From the NCBI GenBank assembly GCA_044508835.1, contig JBIQHD010000034.1, positions 1-50,761 on the forward strand: a stretch of DNA of 50,761 bases. The letters run 5' to 3'. This stretch comes from JAKFDI01 sp044508835. Lineage in GTDB: Bacteria > Pseudomonadota > Gammaproteobacteria > Burkholderiales > Burkholderiaceae_C. The position numbers were made by a program, and so were the translations under genes. The notes below the pieces were generated by a model that did not search any database, was not told the DNA's origin, and saw only the letters and a list, made by a program, of their open reading frames with translations. Below are positions 17,156-26,333 of this stretch, in pieces. Position 1 is the first letter of the stretch; each line of letters starts with the position of its first letter.

Positions 17156-20100
17156 TCAGCCGACCCAGCGGCGTGCGTTGTGGAACATGGCCATCCACGG
17201 GCTGGGAGCGGCCGGGTCGCCGCTCGTCCAGCTCATCTGCGCGTTGCGGAACACCCGCTCGGCGTGCGGCATGAGCACGGTGAAGCGTCCGTCGGCGGTG
17301 GTCACCGCGGTCAGGCCGCCGGCGCTGCCGTTGGGGTTGGCCGGGTAGGCCTCGGTCGGTTGGCCGGCGTTGTCGACGTAGCGCATGGCACGGTGCACGC
17401 GGGCGGCGTCGCCGCGCTGGGAGAAGTCGGCGTAGCCCTCGCCGTGCGCGACGGCGATGGGCAGGCGGCTGCCGGCCATGCCGGCGAAGAAGATCGACGG
17501 GCTCTCCAGCACCTCCACCAGCGACAGCCGCGCCTCGAACTGCTCGCTCTTGTTGCGCGTGAACTTCGGCCAGGCGTCGGCGCCGGGGATGAGCGGCGCG
17601 AGCGCGGCCATCATCTGGCAGCCGTTGCACACGCCGAGCGCGAAGGTGTCGGGCCGGTTGAAGAAGGCCGCGAACTGCTCGGCCAGCGCCGGGTTGAACA
17701 GGATGGAGCGCGCCCAGCCTTCGCCGGCGCCCAGCGTGTCGCCGTAGCTGAAGCCGCCGCAGGCGACGAAGCCGACGTACCGGTCGAGCGCCGTGCGGCC
17801 GGCCTGCAGGTCGCTCATGTGCACGTCGAAGGTGTCGAAGCCGGCCTGCGCCATGGCGTAGCTCATCTCGACGTGGCTGTTGACGCCCTGCTCGCGCAGG
17901 ATGGCGACGCGGGGGCGCTTCGACAGGCTCAGCCCCTTCGACGAGCTCAGGGCGAACGGGTTGCGCGTGGCAGTGTCGGCCGGGTCGAAGGTGAGGTGCA
18001 CATGCAGCCCCGGATCGTCCGCGCGGCCGGCCGCCTCGTGCTCCTGGTCGGCGCAGGCCGGGCGGTCGCGCAGGCGGGCGATGCGCCAGCTCACCTCGTC
18101 CCAGGCCTGGTGCAGGTCGCGCAGCGGGGCGGCGAACACGGTCCTGGTGTCGCGCCAGACCTCCATCACGCCGCGGTCGTTGGGCTTGCCGATCATGTGG
18201 CTGTGGCGGCTCAGGCCGAACTCGCGCAGCGTGCGCATCACCTCGTCGCGGTGCTCGGTGGGCACCTGGATCACCGCGCCCAGCTCCTCGTTGAAGAGGG
18301 CCGTGAGCGTGAGTTCCTCGCGCCGCGCGCTCACCTGGCCGGCCCAGTTCTTGGAGTCGCCGTACTCGGCGCGGCTGTCGCTGATGCCGTCGCCTTCGGT
18401 GACGAGCATGTCCACGTTCAGGCTCACGCCGCGGTGGCCGGCGAAGGCCATCTCGCACACCGCCGCCCACAGGCCGCCGTCGCTGCGGTCGTGGTAGGCG
18501 AGCAGGCGGCCCTGCCCGCGCAGGCGGTTGACGGCCGCAACCAGCGCCTCGAGCTGCGCGGGCTCGTCGAGATCGGGCACCTCGTCGCCGAACTGGCCCA
18601 GCACCTGCGCGAGCATGGAGCCGCCCATGCGCTTCCTGCCCTGGCCGAGGTCGACGAGGATGAGCGTGGTGTCGCCCGGCTGCAGCTGCGGCGTGAGCGT
18701 GGGCCGCACGTCGGCGATCGCGGCGAAGGCCGAGACGATGAGCGACACCGGCGCCGTCACCTGCCGGGCCTCGCCGCCGTCCTGCCAGCGGGTGCGCATG
18801 GACAGCGAATCCTTGCCCACCGGCACGCCGATGCCGAGCGCCGGGCACAGTTCCAGGCCCACGGCCTTGACGGTGTCGTACAGCGCCGCGTCCTCGCCCG
18901 GCTCGCCGCAGGCGGCCATCCAGTTGCAGCTGAGCTTCACGCGCGAGAGCTCGATCGGCGCGGCCAGCAGGTTGGTGATCGCCTCGCCCACCGCCATGCG
19001 GCCCGAGGCCGGCGCGTCGAGCGCCGCCAGCGGCGTGCGCTCGCCCAGGCTCATCGCCTCGCCGGCGAAGCCGCGGTGGTCGGCCAGCGTCACCGCGCAG
19101 TCGGCCACCGGCACCTGCCACGGGCCGACCATCGGGTCGCGGTGCGACAGCCCGCCCACCGTGCGGTCGCCGATGGTGACGAGGAAGCGCTTGCTGGCCA
19201 CCGTCGGATGGCGCAGCACGTCGAAGGCGACCTCGGCCAGCTTCACGCCGGTGAGCACGAGCGGCGCGCCCTCGGCGGCCACGCGCGTCACCTCGCGGTG
19301 CATCTTGGGCGGCTTGCCGAGCAGCACGTCCATCGGCATGTCGATCGGCCGGTCGTCGCTGCCGGGCTGCTCGAGCACCAGCTGCTTCTCGTCCGTCGCC
19401 ACGCCCACGATGGCGAACGGGCAGCGCTCGCGCTCGCACATCTGCTCGAACAGCGGCAGCGATTCGGCGCGCACGGCCATCACGTAGCGCTCCTGGCTCT
19501 CGTTGCACCAGATTTCCTTGGGCGCGAGGCCGCTTTCCTCCAGCGGCACCTTCGACAGGTCGAAGCGCGCGCCGCGGCCGGCGCCGTCCACCAGCTCGGG
19601 GAAGGCGTTGGAGATGCCGCCCGCGCCCACGTCGTGGATGGCGAGGATGGGGTTGTGCTCGCCCAGCCGCCAGCAGTGGTTGATGACCTCCTGCGCGCGG
19701 CGCTGGATCTCGGGGTTGCCGCGCTGCACGGAATCGAAGTCGAGCGCCGCGGCGTTGGCGCCGGCCGCCATCGAGCTCGCCGCGCCGCCGCCCATGCCGA
19801 TGCGCATGCCCGGCCCGCCCAGCTGCACCAGCAGCGTGCCGGCGGGGAACTCGAGCTTCTTCGTCTGCGCCGCGTCGATTTGCCCCAAGCCGCCCGCGAT
19901 CATGATGGGCTTGTGGTAGCCGCGGCGCTGCCCCGCCACCGTCTGCTCGAAGACGCGGAAGTAGCCGGCCAGGTTGGGCCGGCCGAACTCGTTGTTGAAG
20001 GCCGCGCCGCCGAGCGGCCCGTCCACCATGATCTGCAGCGCGCCCGCGATGTGCGCCGGCTTGCCGTAGGGCGCGCGCTCCCAGGGCTCGTCGGTGCCCG

Positions 20101-21169
20101 GCAGGTGCAGGTTGGACACGCTGAAACCGGTCAGGCCCGCCTTGGGGCTGGAGCCGCGGCCGGTCGCGCCCTCGTCGCGGATCTCGCCGCCCGCGCCGGT
20201 GGACGCGCCCGGGAAGGGCGAGATCGCCGTCGGGTGGTTGTGCGTCTCCACCTTCATCAGCACGTGCGCCGTGGCGGCGCGCGGCACGTACTGCGGCGCG
20301 TTGGTGAAGCCCTCGGGCGCCCAGCGCTCGACCGCATGGCCTTCCATCACCGAGGCGTTGTCGCTGTAGGCCACCACCGTGTGCCGCGGCGACTGCTGTT
20401 CCGTGTGGCGGATCATCTGGAACATCGAGTGCTCCTGCGCCACGCCGTCGATGGTGAACCGCGCGTTGAAGATCTTGTGGCGGCAGTGCTCGCTGTTGGC
20501 CTGCGCGAACATCATCAGCTCGACGTCGGTCGGGTTGCGCGAAAGCGCGGTGAAGGCGTCGACGAGGTAGTCGATCTCGTCGTCCGACAGCGCGAGGCCG
20601 AACTCGACGTTCGCCGCCTCCAGGGCGCCGCGGCCGCGGCCGAGCACGTCGACGTGCGCCATCGGCCTGCCCGGCTGCTCGTCGAAGAGGTGCCGGGCGT
20701 CGTCGCGCGCGAGCAGCACGCTCTCGGTCATGCGGTCGTGCAGCAGCGCCGCGGCGGCCTGCAGCTCCTCGGGCGTGAGCGGCTTGGCGCCGCCGAGCAG
20801 GCCGCTCTTGAGCACGAGCCGGTATTCGGTGACACGCTCGACGCGGCGCACCGCCAGGCCGCAGTTGTGGGCGATGTCGGTGGCCTTGCTGGCCCAGGGC
20901 GACACGGTGCCCAGGCGCGGCGCGACGACGACCAGCGCGCCTTCGCCGGGGCCGGCGTAGGGGTCGCCGTAGCGCAGCAGCGCTTCCAGGCGATCCACCT
21001 CCTGCCGGCCGAGCGCGGCGTCGCTCCACACCCAGTGCACGTGCCGCGCATGCACGCCGGCGATGCGCGCGCAGGCCTGTTGCAGCTTCGGCAGCAGGGC
21101 CTGGGCGCGGAAGTCGGACAGCGCGTTGCCGCCCTCGAAGTTCAGCAGATGCTTGGACGGAGGGGTCAC
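17156..21169 (-). CDS. purL: Phosphoribosylformylglycinamidine synthase (single-chain FGAM synthase)
   Basis: A 1337-residue large-type PurL that converts FGAR, glutamine and ATP to FGAM in purine synthesis. In order: an N-terminal PurS-like region, a linker, two AIRS-like ATP-binding halves (MKVETHNHPTAISPFPGAST; later PVGKDSLSMRTRW), and a C-terminal class I glutaminase with nucleophile Cys in LGVCNGCQMM and the HGEGYA histidine. GTG 21169 starts the normal MTPPSKHLLNFEGG-like N terminus. An unusual repeat-derived peptide (residues 1070-1085) is inserted just before the glutaminase domain and is described separately. The small gene at 16899 follows. Confidence 0.98.
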   Translation of the reverse strand: MTPPSKHLLNFEGGNALSDFRAQALLPKLQQACARIAGVHARHVHWVWSDAALGRQEVDRLEALLRYGDPYAGPGEGALVVVAPRLGTVSPWASKATDIAHNCGLAVRRVERVTEYRLVLKSGLLGGAKPLTPEELQAAAALLHDRMTESVLLARDDARHLFDEQPGRPMAHVDVLGRGRGALEAANVEFGLALSDDEIDYLVDAFTALSRNPTDVELMMFAQANSEHCRHKIFNARFTIDGVAQEHSMFQMIRHTEQQSPRHTVVAYSDNASVMEGHAVERWAPEGFTNAPQYVPRAATAHVLMKVETHNHPTAISPFPGASTGAGGEIRDEGATGRGSSPKAGLTGFSVSNLHLPGTDEPWERAPYGKPAHIAGALQIMVDGPLGGAAFNNEFGRPNLAGYFRVFEQTVAGQRRGYHKPIMIAGGLGQIDAAQTKKLEFPAGTLLVQLGGPGMRIGMGGGAASSMAAGANAAALDFDSVQRGNPEIQRRAQEVINHCWRLGEHNPILAIHDVGAGGISNAFPELVDGAGRGARFDLSKVPLEESGLAPKEIWCNESQERYVMAVRAESLPLFEQMCERERCPFAIVGVATDEKQLVLEQPGSDDRPIDMPMDVLLGKPPKMHREVTRVAAEGAPLVLTGVKLAEVAFDVLRHPTVASKRFLVTIGDRTVGGLSHRDPMVGPWQVPVADCAVTLADHRGFAGEAMSLGERTPLAALDAPASGRMAVGEAITNLLAAPIELSRVKLSCNWMAACGEPGEDAALYDTVKAVGLELCPALGIGVPVGKDSLSMRTRWQDGGEARQVTAPVSLIVSAFAAIADVRPTLTPQLQPGDTTLILVDLGQGRKRMGGSMLAQVLGQFGDEVPDLDEPAQLEALVAAVNRLRGQGRLLAYHDRSDGGLWAAVCEMAFAGHRGVSLNVDMLVTEGDGISDSRAEYGDSKNWAGQVSARREELTLTALFNEELGAVIQVPTEHRDEVMRTLREFGLSRHSHMIGKPNDRGVMEVWRDTRTVFAAPLRDLHQAWDEVSWRIARLRDRPACADQEHEAAGRADDPGLHVHLTFDPADTATRNPFALSSSKGLSLSKRPRVAILREQGVNSHVEMSYAMAQAGFDTFDVHMSDLQAGRTALDRYVGFVACGGFSYGDTLGAGEGWARSILFNPALAEQFAAFFNRPDTFALGVCNGCQMMAALAPLIPGADAWPKFTRNKSEQFEARLSLVEVLESPSIFFAGMAGSRLPIAVAHGEGYADFSQRGDAARVHRAMRYVDNAGQPTEAYPANPNGSAGGLTAVTTADGRFTVLMPHAERVFRNAQMSWTSGDPAAPSPWMAMFHNARRWVG
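17915..17962 (-). repeat. In-frame repeat-derived insertion within purL
   Basis: The purL strand carries two tandem related units, CCTGAGCTCGTCGAAG and GCTGAGCCTGTCGAAG, preceded by CCGTTCGC. Read in frame they encode NPFALSSSKGLSLSKR (residues 1070-1085). CTGAGC-x-TGTCGAAG/GTTCGCCCTGAGC sequences are dispersed intergenic repeats in many beta- and gammaproteobacteria. Their presence in a coding linker indicates an inserted repeat tolerated by the protein. Confidence 0.72.
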
Positions 21170-21286
21170 GCGGCGGCTCGGGAGTTGGGAGGAAACGGCG
21201 GCAGCGAACGCGGCCGCGGGAAACCCGCCATTCTAGACAACGCGCCCGCGCGCAAGCCCCGGCGGCAGTGCATGTCAAGGGGTGAA

Positions 21287-21295
21287 TGCCATAAT
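21287..21295 (+). promoter_or_regulatory. Extended -10 promoter element of map, probably giving a leaderless mRNA
   Basis: TGCCATAAT is an extended -10 (TGN plus CATAAT) ending 8 nt before the map ATG. Transcription should begin about 21302, leaving almost no 5' leader. No convincing -35 element is seen at the usual distance, as is common for extended -10 promoters. Confidence 0.55.
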
Positions 21296-21303
21296 TTGGA
21301 CCC

Positions 21304-22110
21304 ATGACGATCACGATCAAGAGCGCGGACGACATCGCCGGCATGCGAGTCGCGGGCCGCCTGGCTTCCGAAGTGCTGGACCTGCTCACGCCGCTCGTGA
21401 AGCCCGGCGTCACCACCGCCGCGCTCGACAAGATCGCGCTCGACCACATCGTCAACGTGCAGGGCGCGATTTCGGCCACGGTGGGCTACCAGCCGCCGGG
21501 CTATCCGCCCTTCCCGGCCGCCATCTGCACCTCGATCAACCATCAGGTGTGCCACGGCATCCCCAACGACAAGCCGCTGAAGAACGGCGACATCGTGAAC
21601 ATCGACGTCACCGTCATCAAGGACGGCTGGCACGGCGACACCAGCCGCATGTTCATCGTCGGCGAAGGCTCCATCGCCGCCAAGCGCCTGTGCGCCCTCA
21701 CCTACGAGGCCATGTGGAAGGGCATCGTCAAGGTCAGGCCCGGCGCGCGCCTGGGCGACATCGGCCACGCCATCCAGACCTTCGCCGAGAACGCCGGCTA
21801 CTCGGTGGTGCGCGAGTTCTGCGGCCACGGCGTGGGCGCCAGGTTCCACGAGGACCCGCAGGTGCTGCACTACGGCCGCCCGGGCACGGGCGAGGAGCTG
21901 GTGCCGGGCATGATCTTCACCATCGAGCCGATGATCAACGTCGGCCGGCGCGAGATCCGCGAGATGCCCGACGGCTGGACCATCGTCACGAAGGACCGCT
22001 CGCTGTCGGCGCAGTGGGAGCATTCGGTGCTCGTCACCGACACCAGCTACGAGATCATGACGCTCTCGGCCGGCAGCCCGCCGCCGCCGGATTTCGTGAA
22101 GGCGGCCTGA
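21304..22110 (+). CDS. map: Methionine aminopeptidase, type I
   Basis: A 268-residue metallo-aminopeptidase that removes initiator methionine from nascent proteins. Metal ligands of the family are visible: Asp in NIDVTVIKDGWHGDTSRMF (two Asp), His in FCGHGVGARFHEDP, Glu in FTIEPM and Glu in QWEHSVLVT. The length is typical of the type I group; the C-terminal tail LSAGSPPPPDFVKAA is slightly extended. No Shine-Dalgarno precedes the ATG, and a -10 element sits immediately upstream, suggesting leaderless translation. glnD follows 14 bp downstream. Confidence 0.97.
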   Translation: MTITIKSADDIAGMRVAGRLASEVLDLLTPLVKPGVTTAALDKIALDHIVNVQGAISATVGYQPPGYPPFPAAICTSINHQVCHGIPNDKPLKNGDIVNIDVTVIKDGWHGDTSRMFIVGEGSIAAKRLCALTYEAMWKGIVKVRPGARLGDIGHAIQTFAENAGYSVVREFCGHGVGARFHEDPQVLHYGRPGTGEELVPGMIFTIEPMINVGRREIREMPDGWTIVTKDRSLSAQWEHSVLVTDTSYEIMTLSAGSPPPPDFVKAA

Positions 22111-22124
22111 AGGCCCTCGCCGCC

Positions 22125-24737
22125 ATGGGCGTCGTGCCTGCACCGGGCGCCGAGGCGCCGCATGGCATCGGCGATCTGCGCCAGCGCTTCAAGCAGCGCA
22201 AGGCGGCGCTGCTCGAACGGTTCCGCGAGGCGCGCCCGAGCTCGGTGGCGGCCACGCGGCTGATCCGCGCGCTCGCCCGGCACGTCGACGAGACGCTCGC
22301 CGGCCTGTGGGAGCACGCCTTCATGCCGCCCGGCGCGGCGCTGGTGGCGGTGGGCGGCTACGGCCGCGCCGAGCTGTACCCGCATTCCGACGTCGACGTG
22401 CTGGTGCTGCTGCCCGGCGGCCCGCCCGGCGACTCGCACGCCAACGACGCGCTCAAGTCGTCGATCGAAGGCTTCATCACCGCCTGCTGGGACATCGGCC
22501 TGGAGATCGGCTCCAGCGTGCGCACGATCGACGAATGCATCGAGGAGGCCCGGCGCGACGTGACGGTGCAGACGGCGCTGCTCGAGGCGCGCCACCTGTG
22601 CGGCGCGCGGCGCATGTTCCGCGCCTTCTGCGACGCCAGCCAGGCCGCCATGGATGCGAAGGCCTTCCTGCGCGCCAAGACCTTCGAGATGCACCAGCGG
22701 CACCAGAAGTTCGAGGACACACCCTACGCGCTGGAGCCCAACTGCAAGGAAAGCCCCGGCGGCCTGCGCGACCTGCAGGTGGTGCTGTGGGTGGCGCGCG
22801 CGGCCGGCCTCGGGCGCAACTGGAACGAACTCGCCGCGCGCGGGCTGATGACGCCCTTCGAGCTGGCGCGGCTCAAGCGCAACGAGGGCGTGCTGCGGCT
22901 CATCCGCGCGCGGCTGCACCTGGTGGCCGGGCGGCGCGAGGACCGCCTGGTGTTCGACCTGCAGACCGCCGTGGCCGAGAGCTTCGGCTACCGGGCGACG
23001 AAGGCGCAGCGCGCCTCCGAGGTGCTGATGCGCCGCTACTACTGGGCGGCCAAGGCGGTGACGCAGCTCAACCAGATCCTGATGCTCAACGTCGCCGAGC
23101 AGATCAACGGCACGCACGACGCGCCGATGCGCCCGATCAACGGCAAGTTCTTCGACCGCGGCGGCCTGCTGGAGGTGGTGAGCGACGACCTGTACCAGCG
23201 CGATCCGCACGCCATCCTCGAGACCTTCCTCGCCTACCAGCAGGTGCACGGGCTGGACGGCCTGTCGGCGCGCACGCTGCGCGCGCTCTACAACGCGCGC
23301 AACATCATGAACGCCGCGTTCCGCAGCGACCCGGCGAACCGCGCGACGTTCATGCAGATCCTCAAGCAGCCCGAGGGCCAGACGCATGCCTTCCGGCTGA
23401 TGAACCACACCAGCGTACTCGGGCGCTACCTGTGGGTGTTCCGCCGCATCGTCGGGCAGATGCAGCACGACCTGTTCCACGTCTACACGGTGGACCAGCA
23501 CATCCTCATGGTGCTGCGCAACGTGCGGCGCTTCTTCATCCCCGAGCATGCGCACGAGTACCCGTTCTGCTCGCAGCTGGCCGCGCAGTGGGACCGGCCG
23601 TACGTGCTCTACATCGCGGCCATCTTCCACGACGTGGCCAAGGGCCGCGGCGGCGACCACTCCGAGCTCGGCGCCGTCGAAGTGCGCCGCTTCTGCCGCC
23701 AGCACGGCGTGGAGCGGGAGGACGCCGCGCTGATCGAGTTCCTGGTCAAGGGCCACCTCACGATGTCGCGCATCGCGCAGAAGGAGGACCTGTCCGACCC
23801 GGAGGTGATCGAGGCCTTCGCCCGCCTCGTCGGCAGCGAGCGCTGCCTGACGGCGCTGTACCTGCTCACCGTGGCCGACATCCGCGGCACCAGCCCCAAG
23901 GTGTGGAACGCCTGGAAGGGCAAGCTGCTGGAGGACCTGTACCGCCTCACCCTGCGCGCGCTCGGCGGCGCGCGGCCCAACCTGGATGCCGAGATCGAGG
24001 CGCGCAAGCAGGAGGCGCGGCACACGCTCAACCTCTATTCGCTGCCGCAGGGCACCGAGGAACCGCTGTGGCAGACGCTGGAGGTGAGCTACTTCGCGCG
24101 CCACGACGCCGGCGACATCGCCTGGCACGCGCGCGCGCTGCACCGCTTCGTGAAGACGCAGCGGCCGGTGGTGCGCGCGCGGCTGTCGCCGCTCGGCGAG
24201 GGGCTGCAGGTGCTGGTGTACTCGCCCGACCGGGCCGACCTGTTCGCCCGCATCTGCGGCTACTTCGACGGCAGCAACTTCGACATCCTCGACGCCAAGG
24301 TGCACACCACGCGCGCGGGCTACGCGCTCGACACCTTCCAGGTGACGAGCCCCGACCTCGCGCAGCACTACCGCGACCTGATCTCGCTGGTGGAGACGCA
24401 GCTCACCGACGCGCTCACCGCCACCGGCCCGCTGCCCGAGCCGCGGCGCGGGCGGCTGTCGCGGCGCGTCAAGTCGTTCCCCATCACGCCACGCGTGACG
24501 CTGCGCCCCGACGAGCGCGCCCAGCGCTGGCTGCTGGGCATCTCCACCAGCGACCGCTCCGGGCTGCTCTACTCCATCGCCCGCGTGCTGGCGCGACACC
24601 GCATCAACCTGCAGCTCGCCAAGATCACCACGCTCGGCGAGCGGGTGGAGGACACCTTCCTCATCGACGGCGAGGCCTTGCAGCAGAACCGCACGCAGAT
24701 CCAGGTCGAGAGCGAACTCCTCGACGCGATAACTTGA
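22125..24737 (+). CDS. glnD: Bifunctional [protein-PII] uridylyltransferase/uridylyl-removing enzyme
   Basis: An 870-residue nitrogen sensor that uridylylates PII when glutamine is low and removes UMP when glutamine is high. Domains: nucleotidyltransferase with AVGGYGRAELYPHSDVDVLV (about 72-91); PII-uridylyl helical region; HD hydrolase domain with IFHDVAKGRGGDHSELG (about 499-515); two C-terminal ACT domains beginning near residues 690 and 800 (YSPDRADLFARICGYF; STSDRSGLLYSIARVL). ATG 22125 is the first in-frame ATG after map. The two genes are 14 bp apart and likely form an operon. Confidence 0.97.
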   Translation: MGVVPAPGAEAPHGIGDLRQRFKQRKAALLERFREARPSSVAATRLIRALARHVDETLAGLWEHAFMPPGAALVAVGGYGRAELYPHSDVDVLVLLPGGPPGDSHANDALKSSIEGFITACWDIGLEIGSSVRTIDECIEEARRDVTVQTALLEARHLCGARRMFRAFCDASQAAMDAKAFLRAKTFEMHQRHQKFEDTPYALEPNCKESPGGLRDLQVVLWVARAAGLGRNWNELAARGLMTPFELARLKRNEGVLRLIRARLHLVAGRREDRLVFDLQTAVAESFGYRATKAQRASEVLMRRYYWAAKAVTQLNQILMLNVAEQINGTHDAPMRPINGKFFDRGGLLEVVSDDLYQRDPHAILETFLAYQQVHGLDGLSARTLRALYNARNIMNAAFRSDPANRATFMQILKQPEGQTHAFRLMNHTSVLGRYLWVFRRIVGQMQHDLFHVYTVDQHILMVLRNVRRFFIPEHAHEYPFCSQLAAQWDRPYVLYIAAIFHDVAKGRGGDHSELGAVEVRRFCRQHGVEREDAALIEFLVKGHLTMSRIAQKEDLSDPEVIEAFARLVGSERCLTALYLLTVADIRGTSPKVWNAWKGKLLEDLYRLTLRALGGARPNLDAEIEARKQEARHTLNLYSLPQGTEEPLWQTLEVSYFARHDAGDIAWHARALHRFVKTQRPVVRARLSPLGEGLQVLVYSPDRADLFARICGYFDGSNFDILDAKVHTTRAGYALDTFQVTSPDLAQHYRDLISLVETQLTDALTATGPLPEPRRGRLSRRVKSFPITPRVTLRPDERAQRWLLGISTSDRSGLLYSIARVLARHRINLQLAKITTLGERVEDTFLIDGEALQQNRTQIQVESELLDAIT

Positions 24738-24805
24738 CCCCCCGAAGCGGCCTGCGGCCGCCTCCCCCAGGGGCAACACCAGCGGACCGGCAAAGCCGGA
24801 TCCGC
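24738..24805. repeat. GC-rich intergenic repeat with nested hairpins, terminator region after glnD
   Basis: Directly after the glnD stop lies GACCCCCCGAAGCGGCC with hairpin GCGGCC-TGC-GGCCGC (24747-24761), then CCTCCCCCAGGGGC, then GCGGACCGGC-AAA-GCCGGATCCGC (24782-24805, one bulged A). A sequence of this type, including CCGGCAAAGCCGG, recurs after genes in Comamonadaceae and relatives. It separates convergent glnD and the PLP-enzyme gene and probably terminates glnD. Confidence 0.62.
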
Positions 24806-24890
24806 GGCGTTCGCTTGGGAATGCACGCCTTCGCGAGAGGTGCGGCGTGAACGCAAACGCCTGGACGCGCCGCCCCTGCCGAACCCCTTT

Positions 24891-26333
24891 TCAGCTTTTG
24901 CGCTGGCGGCGCTCCACGTACCAGCCCGCCAGGCGCTCGGCCAGCGCATCCAGGCGGCCCTTCCATCCGGGCGCCGGCGCGGGCGTCGCGTGCAGGTCGA
25001 GTTCCTGCCCGCCTGCGCGGTACATCTGCGCGAACATGTCGAGCACCCGCCCGCGCACCATGCCGCGCAGGGGGACGTGGCTCATCATCCCGTAGGTGGC
25101 GGCGCTGCCCGAGCGCGCGAGCGACGGATCGGCCCTCACCGCCGCGACGGACTGCGCCAGGTCGCGCAGGTAGTCGTCCACCACGGCCAGGTGCCCGGCC
25201 GTGATCATGGCGTGCAGGCCGTCGGGGCGCTGCACGCGGTTGATGCTCCAGCCGCGCGCGTCCATCTGGTCGCCGACCGCGAAGATGTTCACCTTCGGGT
25301 CGCGCGAGCCGTAGGCCAGCAGCGGGCCGCTCGGCTCGCCCATCACGTACAGCCCGGGCACGGCGGCGATGCCGCGGCGCATGGCGTCGAAGGCGCGCAT
25401 CGTGCGCGACGCCAGGTCGCGGTAGCCCGACTCGCCGAAGTGCTGCATCGCCGCCCAGGCCGCCGCATAGGCGCCGCCCGGGCGCGTGCCGAGCAGCGCC
25501 GGCGAGGCGAACACGCCGCCCGGCCAATCGGTGTGCACGAACATCTGGTGCTTGAGCAGGTCGAGGCTGCGGTAGGTGATGGTCGAGGCGCCCTTGGACG
25601 CGAAGCCGTACTTGTGGATGTCGGCCGAGATCGAGGTCACGCCCGGCACGCGGTAGTCCCACGGCGGCAGCGTGCGGCCGTTCATCGCCATGAAGGGCAG
25701 GATGAAGCCGCCCACGCAGGCATCGACGTGCAGCGGGATGCCGTGCTTCTGGGCGACGGCGCCGAAGGCCTCGATCGGGTCGATGGTGCCGTGCGGGTAC
25801 TCGGGCGCCGAGCCGAGGATCATCACCGTGCGACGGTTCAGCAGCCGCGGCAGCTTCGACGCGTCGGCGTGCAGCGACTTGTCGAGCGGCAGCAGCCGGG
25901 GCTTGACGCCGAAGTACTCGGCCGCCTTGAACCAGGCCACGTGGGCGGTGACGGGCAGCACCATCTCGGGCCGGGTCACGCCGCGCCGGCGGGCCATGTC
26001 GCGGTAGGCCTTCACCGCCAGCAGGCAGCTCTCGGTGCCGCCCGAGGTGACCACGCCGCAGACCTCGGGCGTGCCGTGCAGCATGGCGGCCACCGCCGCG
26101 ATGATCTCGTTCTCGAAGCGCTTGAGGCTCTTGAACGCCGTGGGGTTGAGCCCGTTGGCCGACGAGAACGCGCGCCAGGCCTGCGCCTGGAAGTCGTCGT
26201 GGCCCTCGTCGAGGTAGTACACGAGGCTCCACAGGCGGGCGCCCCGGTAGTCGGGGTCCTGCGCGCCGTAGCGCGCGAGGTCGGCCAGCACGTCGGCGGT
26301 GGGGCGGCCCTGGGCGGGCAAGGCATGGGTCAT
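24891..26333 (-). CDS. PLP-dependent group II decarboxylase family protein, sphingosine-1-phosphate lyase-like
   Basis: A 480-residue fold-type I PLP enzyme. The segment SGGTESCLLAVKAYRDMAR and the preceding LKRFENEIIAAVAAML closely resemble sphingosine-1-phosphate lyases. The PLP site shows LHVDACVGGFILPF (Asp contacting the PLP ring) and SADIHKYGFASKGAS with the Schiff-base lysine in HKYG. Bacterial relatives act as lyases or as amino-acid decarboxylases; the substrate here is undetermined. Its ATG overlaps the dedA stop (ATGA), so the two are translationally coupled. The pair may be read through from the respiratory cluster, 98 bp upstream. Confidence 0.85.
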   Translation of the reverse strand: MTHALPAQGRPTADVLADLARYGAQDPDYRGARLWSLVYYLDEGHDDFQAQAWRAFSSANGLNPTAFKSLKRFENEIIAAVAAMLHGTPEVCGVVTSGGTESCLLAVKAYRDMARRRGVTRPEMVLPVTAHVAWFKAAEYFGVKPRLLPLDKSLHADASKLPRLLNRRTVMILGSAPEYPHGTIDPIEAFGAVAQKHGIPLHVDACVGGFILPFMAMNGRTLPPWDYRVPGVTSISADIHKYGFASKGASTITYRSLDLLKHQMFVHTDWPGGVFASPALLGTRPGGAYAAAWAAMQHFGESGYRDLASRTMRAFDAMRRGIAAVPGLYVMGEPSGPLLAYGSRDPKVNIFAVGDQMDARGWSINRVQRPDGLHAMITAGHLAVVDDYLRDLAQSVAAVRADPSLARSGSAATYGMMSHVPLRGMVRGRVLDMFAQMYRAGGQELDLHATPAPAPGWKGRLDALAERLAGWYVERRQRKS

